A stretch of 64,000 bases of DNA from Methylocystis sp. Its GTDB lineage: Bacteria > Pseudomonadota > Alphaproteobacteria > Rhizobiales > Beijerinckiaceae. Shown piece after piece: positions 23,752 to 32,638 of this stretch. The position numbers were made by a program, and so were the translations under genes. The stretch spans positions 102,472 through 166,471 of the forward strand of contig JACOUB010000036.1 of NCBI GenBank assembly GCA_016178015.1. Direction: 5' to 3'. Numbering within the stretch: position 1 is the first letter of the stretch; every line of letters begins with the position of its first letter. The notes beneath the pieces were generated by a model that was not told the DNA's origin, did no database searches, and saw nothing but the letters and a program-made list of their open reading frames with translations.

Positions 23752-24744
23752 ATGACCCGCACATTTCAAATCGCCGCCGCGGCGGCAGCAGGCTTCACCC
23801 TATTTCTCGCCATGTCTCAGGCCCATGCCCACTGTTTCGTCGGCAGCCGGTTCTTTCCGGCGACGCTCGCCATCGATGATCCATGCGTCGCCGACGAACT
23901 ATCCTTGCCCACCGTGTCGGTGCTGAAGAACGGCGACGACCCGCCGGCGCGCGAGGTCGAAATTTCGGGCGAGTTTTCGAAACGCATCACCGACAAGTTC
24001 GGCGTCTCCGTTGAAAGCGCCTTTACGCGTCTGCGCGTGCCGGGTGGGCCCAGCTTCCAAGGCTTCCAAAACCTGGAGACGACGTTCAAATATCAGTTCC
24101 TGACCGAACCTGCGGCCGAGTTCGTGGCGTCGGCGGCGCTGTCGGTCGAATGGGGCCATACCGGAAACCCATCGGTCGGCGCGGAAAAATTCCACGTGCT
24201 GACGCCGATCATCTTTTTCGGCAAGGGATTGGGCGACCTGCCCAAAGAGCTCTCCTTCTTACGCCCAATTGCCGTGACGGGCACATTCGGCTATGCCGTG
24301 CCGACCTGGTCGCGCATTGTGACCACCTCGGTCGACGTGGATGAGGACGAGGTGAAGGTGGAGTTTGAAGAGGAGCGTATTCCGAATTTTCTCGTCTACG
24401 GCGCGACGGTTCAATACAGCATGCCTTACCTGAACGCGCAGGTCGTCGATCTCGGCCTGCCCAAGTTCATCAATCAGCTGATTCCGATTGTCGAAGCGAA
24501 ATTCCAGACGCCGGTCGCCAACGTTTTGACGTCGGGAACCAAGACGACCGGCACGGTCAATCCCGGCGTCATCTGGATCGGCTCATCTTTCCAGCTTGCC
24601 GCCGAGGCGATCGTCCCGGTCAATCGGGCGAGCGGCAAGGCAGTCGGCTGGATGGTCCAAGTGCATTTCTATCTCGACGACATGTTCCCAACGACGATCG
24701 GCCGGCCGATCTTGGCGGGCTTGACCAGCGAAGGGGGCAAATAA
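23752..24744 (+). CDS. Predicted exported envelope protein (possible outer-membrane beta-barrel), copper-operon associated
   Basis: This 330-residue product has a signal peptide (MTRTFQIAAAAAAGFTLFLA, cleaved near SQAHA) and a mature part rich in alternating hydrophobic and polar beta strands with several Gly/aromatic turns. It ends VQVHFYLDDMFPTTIGRPIL. The pattern (FVASAALSVEWGHTGNP, IAVTGTFGYAVPTWSR, NPGVIWIGSSFQLAAEAIVP) resembles small outer-membrane transporter barrels. The mature N-terminus starts HCFVGSRFFP with early His and Cys, which might bind metal. The ATG at 23752 has a GGAGGGG site. It lies 2 bp before copC, so an envelope role in copper handling is likely by context only. Confidence 0.5.
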   Translation: MTRTFQIAAAAAAGFTLFLAMSQAHAHCFVGSRFFPATLAIDDPCVADELSLPTVSVLKNGDDPPAREVEISGEFSKRITDKFGVSVESAFTRLRVPGGPSFQGFQNLETTFKYQFLTEPAAEFVASAALSVEWGHTGNPSVGAEKFHVLTPIIFFGKGLGDLPKELSFLRPIAVTGTFGYAVPTWSRIVTTSVDVDEDEVKVEFEEERIPNFLVYGATVQYSMPYLNAQVVDLGLPKFINQLIPIVEAKFQTPVANVLTSGTKTTGTVNPGVIWIGSSFQLAAEAIVPVNRASGKAVGWMVQVHFYLDDMFPTTIGRPILAGLTSEGGK

Positions 24745-24746
24745 TC

Positions 24747-25103
24747 ATGCGGCGCACAGTCATATTCGCGCTTATGGCGTCCGTCATTGGCGGGGCCGGC
24801 GGCGCGCAGGCGCACGCTTTCCTCGATCACGCCAGTCCGCCGGTCGGCAGCACGGTCGGCGCGGCGCCTTCCGCAGTGACGCTGTGGTTCACCCAGAATC
24901 TCGAGCAGGCGTTCACTTCGGCCGAGGTGCTGAACGCGGCCGGGGCCCGCGTCTCCGGCAAGGCGCGCATCGACGGCGCCAATAGCCTGATGCAAGTCGG
25001 GTTGAAGCCGTTGCCGCCAGGAACCTACACGGTTCGCTGGCGAACGCTGTCGGTCGACACGCACACGACGGAAGGAAGCTTCACCTTTCAAGTTGGACAG
25101 TAA
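24747..25103 (+). CDS. copC: CopC-type periplasmic copper-binding protein
   Basis: The 118-residue protein has a signal peptide ending GGAQA, giving a mature N-terminus that begins HAFLDHASPPVGSTV. The N-terminal His and the later DTHTTEGSFTFQV segment are the Cu(II)-site residues typical of CopC. The middle part has the beta-sandwich signature AVTLWFTQNLEQAF and LPPGTYTVRWRTLSVD. It binds periplasmic copper and is presumed to pass it to CopD. It is coupled with the upstream gene (2 bp apart) and with copD (5 bp). Confidence 0.92.
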   Translation: MRRTVIFALMASVIGGAGGAQAHAFLDHASPPVGSTVGAAPSAVTLWFTQNLEQAFTSAEVLNAAGARVSGKARIDGANSLMQVGLKPLPPGTYTVRWRTLSVDTHTTEGSFTFQVGQ

Positions 25104-25108
25104 CGGCA

Positions 25109-26026
25109 ATGATATTCTGGGAACTCGTAGGGGCGCGGTGGGTGCAATTCATGGCGGCGATGATCCTGCTCGGAACATCGGTGTTTCCTTTCTATGCCCT
25201 GCCCTCAAAAACGGCCGCTAATACGGCGCGACTTACGCAGACCATGCGTCGCGCCTTGGCGGTTGCGGCGCTCGCCGGCGCCGTTTCGGCGTTCGCCTGG
25301 GTCGGAGCTTCGATCGTCAACATCGCCGGGGACGCGGGCGGTCTCGTCGATCCCGAAACGCTGCGGCAATACTTTTTTGAAACCAGTTTCGGTGGGGCGT
25401 GGGCGTTGCGTCTCGTCCTCGCCATCGTGCTGATGGCCGTGGTCCTCCTCGCCCGCGAGCATCTATTCGTCCGCAATGGCGCGACGGCTCTCGTCGCCGT
25501 CGTTGCCGGCGCGCTCCTCGTCAGCCAAGCGTGGATCGGTCACCCGGCCTCTCTGCCCGGCTCCGAGCGTTGGCTCGTCACTGGGGCTTATGCAATCCAT
25601 ATGCTCGGGGCCGCCGTGTGGCTCGGCGCCCTCCTGCCTTTGGGCTTGCTGGTTGCTCGCGCGCGGCGTGACGGGGAGGGGCGAGGCATAGCCGTATTCG
25701 CCTTGTGGCGTTTTTCCCGCGTGGGGATGATCGCCGTCGCAGCCATTCTCCTTGGCGGAATCGTCAACGCGATCTCCAGGACAGACTCGTTCGACGCCTT
25801 GGTCGCCTCGACTTGGGGACAGATCGTGATTCTCAAGATCGCAATCATCTCGACGATGATCGTCGCAGCCGCGCTCAACCGTTTTGTTTTGATGCCGCGC
25901 CTATCGGCGCAAACGGAGATCACTATCGCGCGACTCGCGCGCAACGTCACATTCGAGCAAGCGGCTGGGCTTCTCATCCTGGCGGCGGCGGCCGTGCTGG
26001 GGGTTTTCCATCCGCCGCATTTCTGA
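25109..26026 (+). CDS. copD: CopD-family copper import membrane protein
   Basis: The 305-residue integral membrane protein has about eight hydrophobic helices and conserved CopD features, including WVQFMAAMILLGTSVFPFYA, AWIGHPASLPGSERWLVTGA and YAIHMLGAAVWLGALLPLGL, with membrane His residues that may carry copper. It follows copC by 5 bp and closes the operon. It ends 9 bp before the convergent rpsR stop. In methanotrophs and other copper-dependent bacteria, such copCD pairs support cuproenzymes; whether that holds here is not shown by the window. Confidence 0.9.
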   Translation: MIFWELVGARWVQFMAAMILLGTSVFPFYALPSKTAANTARLTQTMRRALAVAALAGAVSAFAWVGASIVNIAGDAGGLVDPETLRQYFFETSFGGAWALRLVLAIVLMAVVLLAREHLFVRNGATALVAVVAGALLVSQAWIGHPASLPGSERWLVTGAYAIHMLGAAVWLGALLPLGLLVARARRDGEGRGIAVFALWRFSRVGMIAVAAILLGGIVNAISRTDSFDALVASTWGQIVILKIAIISTMIVAAALNRFVLMPRLSAQTEITIARLARNVTFEQAAGLLILAAAAVLGVFHPPHF

Positions 26027-26034
26027 TCGGGGCG

Positions 26035-26274
26035 TCAACGGATCACGTACGGCAGCAGTCCGAGGAAGCGCGCGCGCTTGATCGCAGCGGCGAGTTCGCG
26101 CTGCTTCTTGGCCGAGACGGCGGTGATGCGCGAGGGCACGATCTTGCCGCGTTCGGAGATGTAGCGCGACAACAGGCGGGTGTCCTTGTAGTCGAGCTTC
26201 GGCGCATTGGCGCCTGAGAACGGGCACGATTTGCGGCGGCGGAAAAAGGGGCGTCGGGTTGCGGTCGTCATCAC
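26035..26274 (-). CDS. rpsR: 30S ribosomal protein S18
   Basis: The 79-residue protein has the full S18 signature: [19 protein letters not shown], then [40 protein letters not shown] and [11 protein letters not shown]. The start overlaps the rpsF stop by 4 bp. In most relatives rplI follows; here copD is convergent 9 bp downstream instead and rplI is not in the window. Confidence 0.97.
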   Translation of the reverse strand: MMTTATRRPFFRRRKSCPFSGANAPKLDYKDTRLLSRYISERGKIVPSRITAVSAKKQRELAAAIKRARFLGLLPYVIR

Positions 26275-26738
26275 AAAGCCTCCCCCTCGGCGCGGGCGCT
26301 TTCGTCACGGCGGGGACGGCGTTCGAAGCGCTCGCCTCTATCGCCGCGCTCGCCTCGCTCGCCTCGCTCGCCCCGGTCGGAGCGCGGGCCGCGACGGTCG
26401 CCGCGCTCATCGTCGTCGCGCTTGCGCATCATGGCGGACGGCCCTTCCTCCAGCGCCTCGACGCGCAACGTCAAGATGCGCAGGATGTCTTCGTTGAGGC
26501 TCTGCTGGCGCTCCATCTCGGCGACCGCCGCCGGCGGCGCGTCGATGTTGAGCAGGGTGAAATGCGCCTTGCGGTTCTTCTTGATCCGGTAGGCCAGCGT
26601 CTTGACGCCCCAATATTCGGTCTTGGCGACCTTGCCGCCGAGCGACGCGATCACCGCCTTGAATTGCCCGGTCAGGGCTTCGACCTGTTGCGGCGAAACG
26701 TCCTGACGAGCCAGATAGACGTGCTCATAGAGAGCCAT
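26271..26738 (-). CDS. rpsF: 30S ribosomal protein S6
   Basis: S6 (155 residues) starts [20 protein letters not shown] and contains the [20 protein letters not shown] and [17 protein letters not shown] core. The C-terminal tail (about 115-155) is a long charged extension with repeated [12 protein letters not shown] units, as in other alphaproteobacteria. An AGGA site precedes the ATG. It forms an overlapping pair with rpsR. Confidence 0.97.
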   Translation of the reverse strand: MALYEHVYLARQDVSPQQVEALTGQFKAVIASLGGKVAKTEYWGVKTLAYRIKKNRKAHFTLLNIDAPPAAVAEMERQQSLNEDILRILTLRVEALEEGPSAMMRKRDDDERGDRRGPRSDRGERGERGERGDRGERFERRPRRDESARAEGEAL

Positions 26739-26986
26739 GAAGTCCTGCCTTTCCTATTGCCGCGGCTTGCTCCGGCGCGGAGCCCTTCGAGCCCCTCAAC
26801 GGAAAGGCTCGAGTGGAAAGTTCGAAGGCGGAGACACCGGAAGACGGGCGATTTCGCCCTGCCTCGAAGATTGCCCGAGGCCTTCCGTTCAGCCCCCAGC
26901 CGGAGCGTCGCGAAGCGGGGGTTATAACCGCATTCGCCAATGATGCAAGAGGCGGTCCCGATTGAGCGGTCCCGATTGCCGCTCGC

Positions 26987-27964
26987 CTACCAGCGCACCA
27001 CGGCGCTGGCCCAAGTCATCCCCGCGCCGATCGCCATCATGGCGATGACGTCGCCGCGCTGCAAGCGGCCGGCTCTGTTCGCCTCATCGAGGGTGATCGG
27101 CAGCGAGGCGCTCGACGTATTGCCGTATCTGTCGATGTTGATCCAACACTTCTCCATCGGGATATCGAGATTCTTCAACGCCGTCTCGATGATCCGCAGA
27201 TTGGCCTGGTGGGCGATGACATGGGTCACGTCAGAAGCGGCGAGCCCCGCCAGATCGAGCGCCTCCTGCACGATCTCGGGCAACAGACGCGAGGCGACCT
27301 TGTAGACTTCGCGCCCCCGCATCTTGATCTTGTGCAGATTGCCGCACACAACGTCTTGCGAGCAAGGCTGCCGGCCGCCGAAAATCCCGAGCATATCGGC
27401 CATCGCGCCGTCGGTGCGCAATTTGGCCGCCAGAACTCCGCGTCCCTCTTCCTCGCTCGCGCCGAGCAGCATAGCGCCGGCGCCGTCGCCAAACAGCACG
27501 CAGGTTTCGCGGTTGGTCCAATCGACGACCCTGCTCAAGGTTTCCGCGCCGATGACCAAGGCGCGCCGGACCGTGCCGCCCTTGATGAACTGATCGGCGA
27601 TCGACAGTCCATAGAGCGAGCCGGCGCACGCCGCTGACACATCGAAGGCGAAAGCGTTGACCGCGCCGATCTTGGCTTGCACGAACACCGCGCAAGACGG
27701 CGTCGGCGTGTCGCCGGTGACCGTGCCGACGATAATGACGTCGATCTCCTCAGGCCCGACGCCGGCTTTTTCGAGAGCGCAGCGCGCGGCGGCGGCGGCC
27801 ATGTCCGAGGTCGTCTCGCCGTCAGCGGCGATGCGCCGCTCCTTTATGCCGGTCCTGCTGACGATCCACGGGCCGGACGTCGCCACCATGTTTTCGAGAT
27901 CGGAATTCGTCAGCGTCCGCAAAGGCGCATAAGACCCTGTTCCGAGAATGATCGTCTGTGGCAA
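26987..27964 (-). CDS. fabH: Beta-ketoacyl-ACP synthase III (FabH)
   Basis: The 325-residue enzyme starts fatty acid synthesis by condensing acetyl-CoA with malonyl-ACP. The catalytic triad is visible: Cys113 in FDVSAACAGSLYGL, His in IAHQANLRI and Asn in YGNTSSASLP. The start is TTG at 27964, at the conserved IILGTGSY N-terminus, with an AAGGG tract upstream. The usual neighbours plsX and ihfA are absent, so this may be a relocated or second copy. It could also be a specialised KASIII. Confidence 0.92.
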   Translation of the reverse strand: MPQTIILGTGSYAPLRTLTNSDLENMVATSGPWIVSRTGIKERRIAADGETTSDMAAAAARCALEKAGVGPEEIDVIIVGTVTGDTPTPSCAVFVQAKIGAVNAFAFDVSAACAGSLYGLSIADQFIKGGTVRRALVIGAETLSRVVDWTNRETCVLFGDGAGAMLLGASEEEGRGVLAAKLRTDGAMADMLGIFGGRQPCSQDVVCGNLHKIKMRGREVYKVASRLLPEIVQEALDLAGLAASDVTHVIAHQANLRIIETALKNLDIPMEKCWINIDRYGNTSSASLPITLDEANRAGRLQRGDVIAMMAIGAGMTWASAVVRW

Positions 27965-28303
27965 CGCGTCTCGCCCTTTTCATCCCATAGAGGCCGGCTG
28001 AACATGAGGCCGAAAGGCGCCCCTATATACGACGGCGACGCCTCGCCAGCCCAAACTGGGCCGCTCGCCAACATTGCCTATACAGGGTTCGGCTGCCGGT
28101 GGAACCAAAAACTTTTCCCGATCGCGCGCCAAGCGGCGGCGCCTGCGGAGCGCTGGCGTAACCGTTACTGCGCAGCGCGTTCCCGGACTTCGCCGAACTC
28201 CGTGTCGTCCACCACGGGGACGATTTGCAACTCTACGAGGTCGCTTCACATCAGGGTCAGCGTAGCAGGAACTTAGCGCTGTGGCCGGCGCCGTCAACCA
28301 AGG
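27965..28303. other. Intergenic region between fabH and dcd
   Basis: No supported gene is seen in about 340 bp. It begins with a purine-rich leader for fabH (AAAAGGGCGAG on the minus strand). I see no tRNA, terminator or repeat of the families found elsewhere. Confidence 0.4.
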
Positions 28304-29503
28304 TCACGGCGCCGCGAAGTGCTTCGAGAGCTTCAGGTCTTGGCCCTGGTAGTTGGAGACGCCTGATTGGCCGTAGAGCGCCTCGGGTTGCTCCGCCATG
28401 CGTTCATAGACCAATCGGCCAATGAATTGGCCGTCCTCGAGAATGAACGGCACATGGCTGCGCACCTCCATCACGGCGCGACTGCCGGGATGGCCGGCCG
28501 TCGTGTAACCGAAGCCGGGATCGAAGAAGCCGGCGTAATGAACCCTGAATTCGCCCATGGCGGGATCGATCGCCACCATTTCCGCGGCGATGGTGGGTGG
28601 AATATGAAGCCTCTCCTGAGAGGCCAATATGTAAAAATCGCCCGGATCGAGGATCAGCCGCTTATCGGCGCGCGGCGCCAACTTGTCCCAGTAATCCTCG
28701 ATCCGATAGTAGCCTACCCGATCGACGTCGATCACATCGGTGTGCTTTTGCGCCCTGTAGCCCACGACCTCGCCGACCGTCTCGGCGCTGAGGGCGACCC
28801 TCAAAATAAGACCGTCGCGCAGGTTCAGTTGGCCATCCACCAAGGATGACGTGTGTGTATGCAGTTCCCGCAATTCCTTGTCGGAAAGTGCGAAGTTGGT
28901 TTGCGTCAACTGCTGCGAATGGCGCCGCCGAAACCTGATCTGGTTGAGGCGCGAGCCTTTGCGCGCCCGTACGCTGAAGCTGCGGGGCGAAACTTCCGCA
29001 TAGAGCGGACCGGCGTAGCCATTGGCGACGCGGTCGAATATTTCGGCGTTATCGACGATCAGCCGCGTAAAAATGTCGAGACGGCCGGTCGAACTCTTCG
29101 GGTTGGCGACGGCCGAAATGCTGTCTTGAAGCTTCAAGCTCTCGAGCAGCGGGACCACATAGACGCAGCCACGCTCGAGAACCGCGCCTTCGCCGTCCAA
29201 GCTAATTTCGTCATATTTGAGAGCGGCCAACAGCGCGTCGACCGTCCTGTCTTTGCCTGGGAGAAAGCTGGCTCTGACCCGGTAAGCTTTGGCGCCGAGA
29301 CGCAGATCGAGACTGGCGGGCTGATATTGACCTTCGTCGATGTCTTGCGCGGCTTTGATCATGCCGCGCCGCACCATCAAACGGAGGTGGCTGCTCGCCA
29401 TCACGCCGAATTTGTTGCGAAATTCGACACTGCCGGCGTCGGTCTCTTCGCCCGGCGAGGTTGCGTCGAAAAGTCTCGTCTGTAGCCTTTGGTCGGAAGC
29501 CAT
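28304..29503 (-). CDS. dcd: 2'-deoxycytidine 5'-triphosphate deaminase (tandem-domain alphaproteobacterial type)
   Basis: The 399-residue protein is of the long alphaproteobacterial type, with two dUTPase-like barrels. The first has YQPASLDLRLGAKAYRVRAS and ANPKSSTGRLDIFTRLIVDN. The second has LILDPGDFYILASQERLHIP and the EFRVHYAGFFDPGFGYTTAG motif, which corresponds to the deaminase/dUTPase active region. It supplies dUMP precursor for thymidylate synthesis. The ATG at 29503 has an AAAAGG tract; an internal start near 29401 is possible because the first 34 residues are poorly conserved. It is divergent from metZ, an arrangement common in related genomes. Confidence 0.85.
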   Translation of the reverse strand: MASDQRLQTRLFDATSPGEETDAGSVEFRNKFGVMASSHLRLMVRRGMIKAAQDIDEGQYQPASLDLRLGAKAYRVRASFLPGKDRTVDALLAALKYDEISLDGEGAVLERGCVYVVPLLESLKLQDSISAVANPKSSTGRLDIFTRLIVDNAEIFDRVANGYAGPLYAEVSPRSFSVRARKGSRLNQIRFRRRHSQQLTQTNFALSDKELRELHTHTSSLVDGQLNLRDGLILRVALSAETVGEVVGYRAQKHTDVIDVDRVGYYRIEDYWDKLAPRADKRLILDPGDFYILASQERLHIPPTIAAEMVAIDPAMGEFRVHYAGFFDPGFGYTTAGHPGSRAVMEVRSHVPFILEDGQFIGRLVYERMAEQPEALYGQSGVSNYQGQDLKLSKHFAAP

Positions 29504-29606
29504 TTGAACCTTTTACGGCCTTTCAGGCGCCATCCCAACAGCTTATTGGCGCGACGCGACGCGCAATGTTGGACTTGCCCGCTGCAATCGGCAATTTATA
29601 GGGTAA

Positions 29607-29667
29607 CATGGTTCGTTGAGCCGGCCGGCTTGCCGCCACGTAAAACAACGCGCTAAAAGGCCGGTTC
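29607..29667 (+). promoter_or_regulatory. SAM-II riboswitch (metA/metZ type)
   Basis: The sequence TTCGTTGAGCCGGCCGGCTT-GCCGCCACGTAAAACAACGC-GCTAAAAGGCCGG carries the conserved SAM-II pseudoknot parts: a GAGCCGGC stem, the GCCACGTAAA loop and the GCTAAAAGGCCGG 3' strand. It lies 55 bp before metZ in the correct orientation. SAM-II riboswitches in alphaproteobacteria lower expression of methionine genes when S-adenosylmethionine is abundant. Confidence 0.85.
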
Positions 29668-29722
29668 TCCTTGCGAACCCGTTTTGCCGCGCTGAGGCGC
29701 ACGCGCCGCAGGGGAGACGAAC

Positions 29723-30931
29723 ATGAGCGTAGACGACAACAACCGCTTCGGCCGCCCCTGGCGGCCGGCGACGCAGCTCGTCCATGGCGGGACGCTGCGC
29801 TCGTCGTTCGGCGAGATGTCGGAAGCCCTGTTCCTCACCCAGAGTTTCGCCTATCCGACGATGGAGGCGGCCGAGGCGCGCTTCAAGGGCGAGGAGCCCG
29901 GCTTCATCTATTCGCGCTTCTCGAACCCCACCGTCGCCATGTTCGAGCAACGCATGATGCTGCTCGAAGGCGCCGAGGCGGCGCGCGCCACGGCGAGCGG
30001 CATGGCGGCGGTCACCGCGAGCCTGCTCGCGCCGGCGCAAGCGGGCGACCACGTCGTTGCGGCGCGGGCCCTGTTCGGCTCGTGCCTTTATGTCGTCGAG
30101 GAATTGCTGCCGCGCTACGGCGTCGCCTCGACGCTGGTCGACGGCGTCGATCTCCAGCAGTGGCGGCGCGCCGTGCGGAAAGAAACCAAGCTGTTCTTTC
30201 TCGAGAGCCCCACCAATCCGGGCCTCGAGGTTTACGACATCCGCGCCATCGCCGACATCGCGCATGAGGCCGGAGCAAAATTGATCGTCGACAATGTGTT
30301 CGCCACCCCGCTCTTGCAAAAGCCATTCGAGCTCGGCGCCGATGTCGTCGTCTATTCGGCGACCAAACACATCGACGGGCAAGGCCGGTGCCTCGGCGGA
30401 ATCATTCTCGCCTCGCGGGAGCTGATCGAGGCCAACATTCACAATTTCCTGCGCCAGACCGGGCCGGCCTTGTCGCCGTTCAACGCCTGGGTTCTGCTCA
30501 AGGGCCTGGAGACGCTGCCGCTGCGCGTCGCCCGCCAAGCGGCGAGCGCCGCCACAATCGCCGATTTTCTCAGCGCGCAAAAAGGCGTTGCGCGCGTGCT
30601 GTATCCGTTTCGCGACGATCACCCGCAGGCCGCCTTGGCCAGGGCGCAGATGAGCGGCGGCGGCACGCTGGTCAGCTTCGACGTGCAAGGCGGCAAGGCC
30701 GCCGCCTTTCGCTTGGCCAACGCGCTCGCGATCGTGAAAATCTCCAACAATCTCGGCGACGCGAAAAGCCTCATTACGCATCCGGCGACCACGACGCATC
30801 AGCGTCTGACGCCCGAGGCGCGCGCGCGCATGGGCGTCGGCGACGGCCTTTTGCGCCTGTCGGTCGGCTTGGAGGACCCCGACGATCTCATCTGCGACCT
30901 CGAATACGGATTGCGCGCCGCGCGCGGCTGA
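29723..30931 (+). CDS. metZ: O-succinylhomoserine sulfhydrylase MetZ
   Basis: This 402-residue PLP enzyme makes homocysteine directly from O-succinylhomoserine and sulfide. The Cys/Met-metabolism family features are the RPATQLVHGG start, YSRFSNPTVAMFEQR, the ESPTNPGLEVYDI motif and the PLP lysine (Lys215) in VVVYSATKHIDGQGR. The HIDGQGR form and ATTTHQRL are typical of MetZ. A SAM-II riboswitch lies directly upstream. apaG follows on the same strand. Confidence 0.95.
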   Translation: MSVDDNNRFGRPWRPATQLVHGGTLRSSFGEMSEALFLTQSFAYPTMEAAEARFKGEEPGFIYSRFSNPTVAMFEQRMMLLEGAEAARATASGMAAVTASLLAPAQAGDHVVAARALFGSCLYVVEELLPRYGVASTLVDGVDLQQWRRAVRKETKLFFLESPTNPGLEVYDIRAIADIAHEAGAKLIVDNVFATPLLQKPFELGADVVVYSATKHIDGQGRCLGGIILASRELIEANIHNFLRQTGPALSPFNAWVLLKGLETLPLRVARQAASAATIADFLSAQKGVARVLYPFRDDHPQAALARAQMSGGGTLVSFDVQGGKAAAFRLANALAIVKISNNLGDAKSLITHPATTTHQRLTPEARARMGVGDGLLRLSVGLEDPDDLICDLEYGLRAARG

Positions 30932-30957
30932 CGCCTTTTATGCCACAACAGCGAGTA

Positions 30958-31010
30958 GCGAATAGCGAATGGCGAGTAGGACTATTCGCTACTCGCCACT
31001 CGCTATTCGC
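30958..31010. repeat. 22-bp inverted repeat (hairpin) after metZ
   Basis: Arms at 30958-30979 and 30989-31010 pair over 22 bp with one mismatch around a 9-bp loop. The arms are built of short GCGAATA/GCGAGTA units. The structure is strong enough to act as a terminator or mRNA 3' stabiliser for metZ, although a T-run is lacking. Confidence 0.75.
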
Positions 31011-31061
31011 TCTAATCAGGTTTGATTTCATTCGGCCGGAAAGCGCGCTAAGCTGCGCTTC

Positions 31062-31454
31062 ATGTACATAGCCGTCACGCGCGACATCCAGGTCACGGCC
31101 TTGCCCAGTTTCCTGCCCGATCGCTCGGATCCGAGCGAGGGACTGGCCTTTTGGTCCTACACGATCGAGATCGCCAATCTCGGACGCGTGCGCGTTCAAT
31201 TGCTGTCACGCCACTGGATTATCGTCGACGCCAACGGGCGACGGGAGGAAGTGCGGGGACCTGGCGTCGTCGGCGAGCAGCCGGTTCTCGAACCGGGGGA
31301 AATTTTCCGTTACGCGTCGGGCTGTCCGCTTGGCGCGCCCTCCGGCCTCATGCAGGGAAGCTACCGAATGATCACCGATGCGGGAGAAACATTCGACGTG
31401 GAAATCCCGGCCTTTTCGCTCGACAGTCCGCTTTCCAAGCCGACCCTCAATTGA
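31062..31454 (+). CDS. apaG: ApaG domain protein
   Basis: The 130-residue protein is a full ApaG beta-sandwich: FWSYTIEIANLGRVRVQLLS, RHWIIVDANGRREEVRGPGV, VGEQPVLEPGEIFRYASGCP and the glycine-rich turn MQGSYRMITDAGETFDVEIP. ApaG is linked to Co/Mg homeostasis and Ap4A levels in enteric bacteria; the biochemical role is unsettled. It lies between metZ and argE on the same strand, an arrangement seen in related genomes. Confidence 0.93.
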   Translation: MYIAVTRDIQVTALPSFLPDRSDPSEGLAFWSYTIEIANLGRVRVQLLSRHWIIVDANGRREEVRGPGVVGEQPVLEPGEIFRYASGCPLGAPSGLMQGSYRMITDAGETFDVEIPAFSLDSPLSKPTLN

Positions 31455-31461
31455 CGCGCCG

Positions 31462-32619
31462 ATGACGACGCTCGAACGCGCCATCGAACTGACCGCGCAA
31501 CTCGTCTCTTTCGACACCGAGAGTTCGAAATCGAACCTCGCCCTGATCGATTTCGTGGAATCCTATTTGCGGGAGCAAGGCGCGCCGTTCGTGCGCGCTC
31601 CGAACCAGGCGGGCGACAAGGCGGCGCTCTTTATCACCATCGGACCGCAAATTCCGGGCGGCGTGCTGCTGTCGGGCCATACGGATGTCGTGCCCGTCGC
31701 CGGGCAGAACTGGACGGGTGATCCTTTCGTCTTGCGCCGCGACGGCGCGCGCCTTTTCGGACGCGGGGCTGTCGACATGAAGGGCTTCGACGCCGTCTGC
31801 CTCGCCATGATTCCCGAGTTCAAAGCGGCGGCGCTGACGCGCCCGATCCACATCCTGTTGAGTTACGACGAGGAAACGACCTGTCGCGGCCCGCTCACGC
31901 TGATCCGACGTCTTGGCCGCGACCTGCCGGCGCCGGCGGCGGCGATCATCGGCGAACCGACGTCCATGCAGGTCGCCGACGCTCACAAGAGCGTGACCGC
32001 CTACCTCACCACGGTCACCGGCCACGAAGCGCATTCGGCAACTCTGCATCGCGGCCTCAGCGCCGTTCACGCCGCTTGCCTGCTGGTGGCCGAACTCACG
32101 CGCATCGGCGAGGAGCTCGCGGCCGTCGGCGACCCCTCGGGTCGGTTCGATCCGCCTTACTCCAGCGTGCACGTGGGCGTCATCGCCGGCGGCGCGGCGC
32201 GCAACATCGTCGCCAAAACTTGCTCGTTCAGTTGGGAGTTCCGGGGATTGCCGGGCGTGCGCGCCGATGTGGCGCATGAAAAACTGAACCTTTTCACCCT
32301 CGCGCTTCTGGAGCGCGCGTTCAGGCCCTTTCCGGACGCCGGAATCGAAACGAAGATCGAGGCGGAGGTTCCGGCGCTGGCGCCGGCCCCCGGATCGGCG
32401 GCGGCGACCCTGGCGCTGCGCCTGGCGCGCGCCAACCACACCATCGCCGTGCCCTTCGCCTCCGAAGCGGGGCAATTCCAAAAGGCTAAGATCGCCAGCG
32501 TCATTTGCGGCCCAGGCCGGATCGACGAAGCCCACCAACCGGACGAGTTCGTCGAGATCGACGAACTCGCCGCCTGCATCGACTTCATGCGTCGGCTGGC
32601 GCGCGAACTCGGCGCATGA
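31462..32619 (+). CDS. argE: Acetylornithine deacetylase ArgE (M20 peptidase family)
   Basis: The 385-residue zinc enzyme has the M20 motifs LLSGHTDVVPVAGQNWTGDP (first metal His/Asp), GRGAVDMKGFDAVCLAMIPE (bridging Asp), SYDEETTCRG (catalytic and metal Glu) and the final His in RIDEAHQPDEFVEID. The dimerisation lid domain lies between about 180 and 290. It removes the acetyl group from N-acetylornithine; the argJ gene at 17166 offers the alternative transacetylation route, so the two may be partly redundant. The ATG at 31462, 7 bp after apaG, starts at the family N-terminus. Confidence 0.9.
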   Translation: MTTLERAIELTAQLVSFDTESSKSNLALIDFVESYLREQGAPFVRAPNQAGDKAALFITIGPQIPGGVLLSGHTDVVPVAGQNWTGDPFVLRRDGARLFGRGAVDMKGFDAVCLAMIPEFKAAALTRPIHILLSYDEETTCRGPLTLIRRLGRDLPAPAAAIIGEPTSMQVADAHKSVTAYLTTVTGHEAHSATLHRGLSAVHAACLLVAELTRIGEELAAVGDPSGRFDPPYSSVHVGVIAGGAARNIVAKTCSFSWEFRGLPGVRADVAHEKLNLFTLALLERAFRPFPDAGIETKIEAEVPALAPAPGSAAATLALRLARANHTIAVPFASEAGQFQKAKIASVICGPGRIDEAHQPDEFVEIDELAACIDFMRRLARELGA

Positions 32620-32638
32620 TGTCACGAAGAAGGTCCGC

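Noticed and set aside
30951..31012. CRISPR-like repeats of GCGAATA/GCGAGTA units after metZ
   Set aside because: The units are contiguous and form one inverted hairpin; there are no regular spacers.
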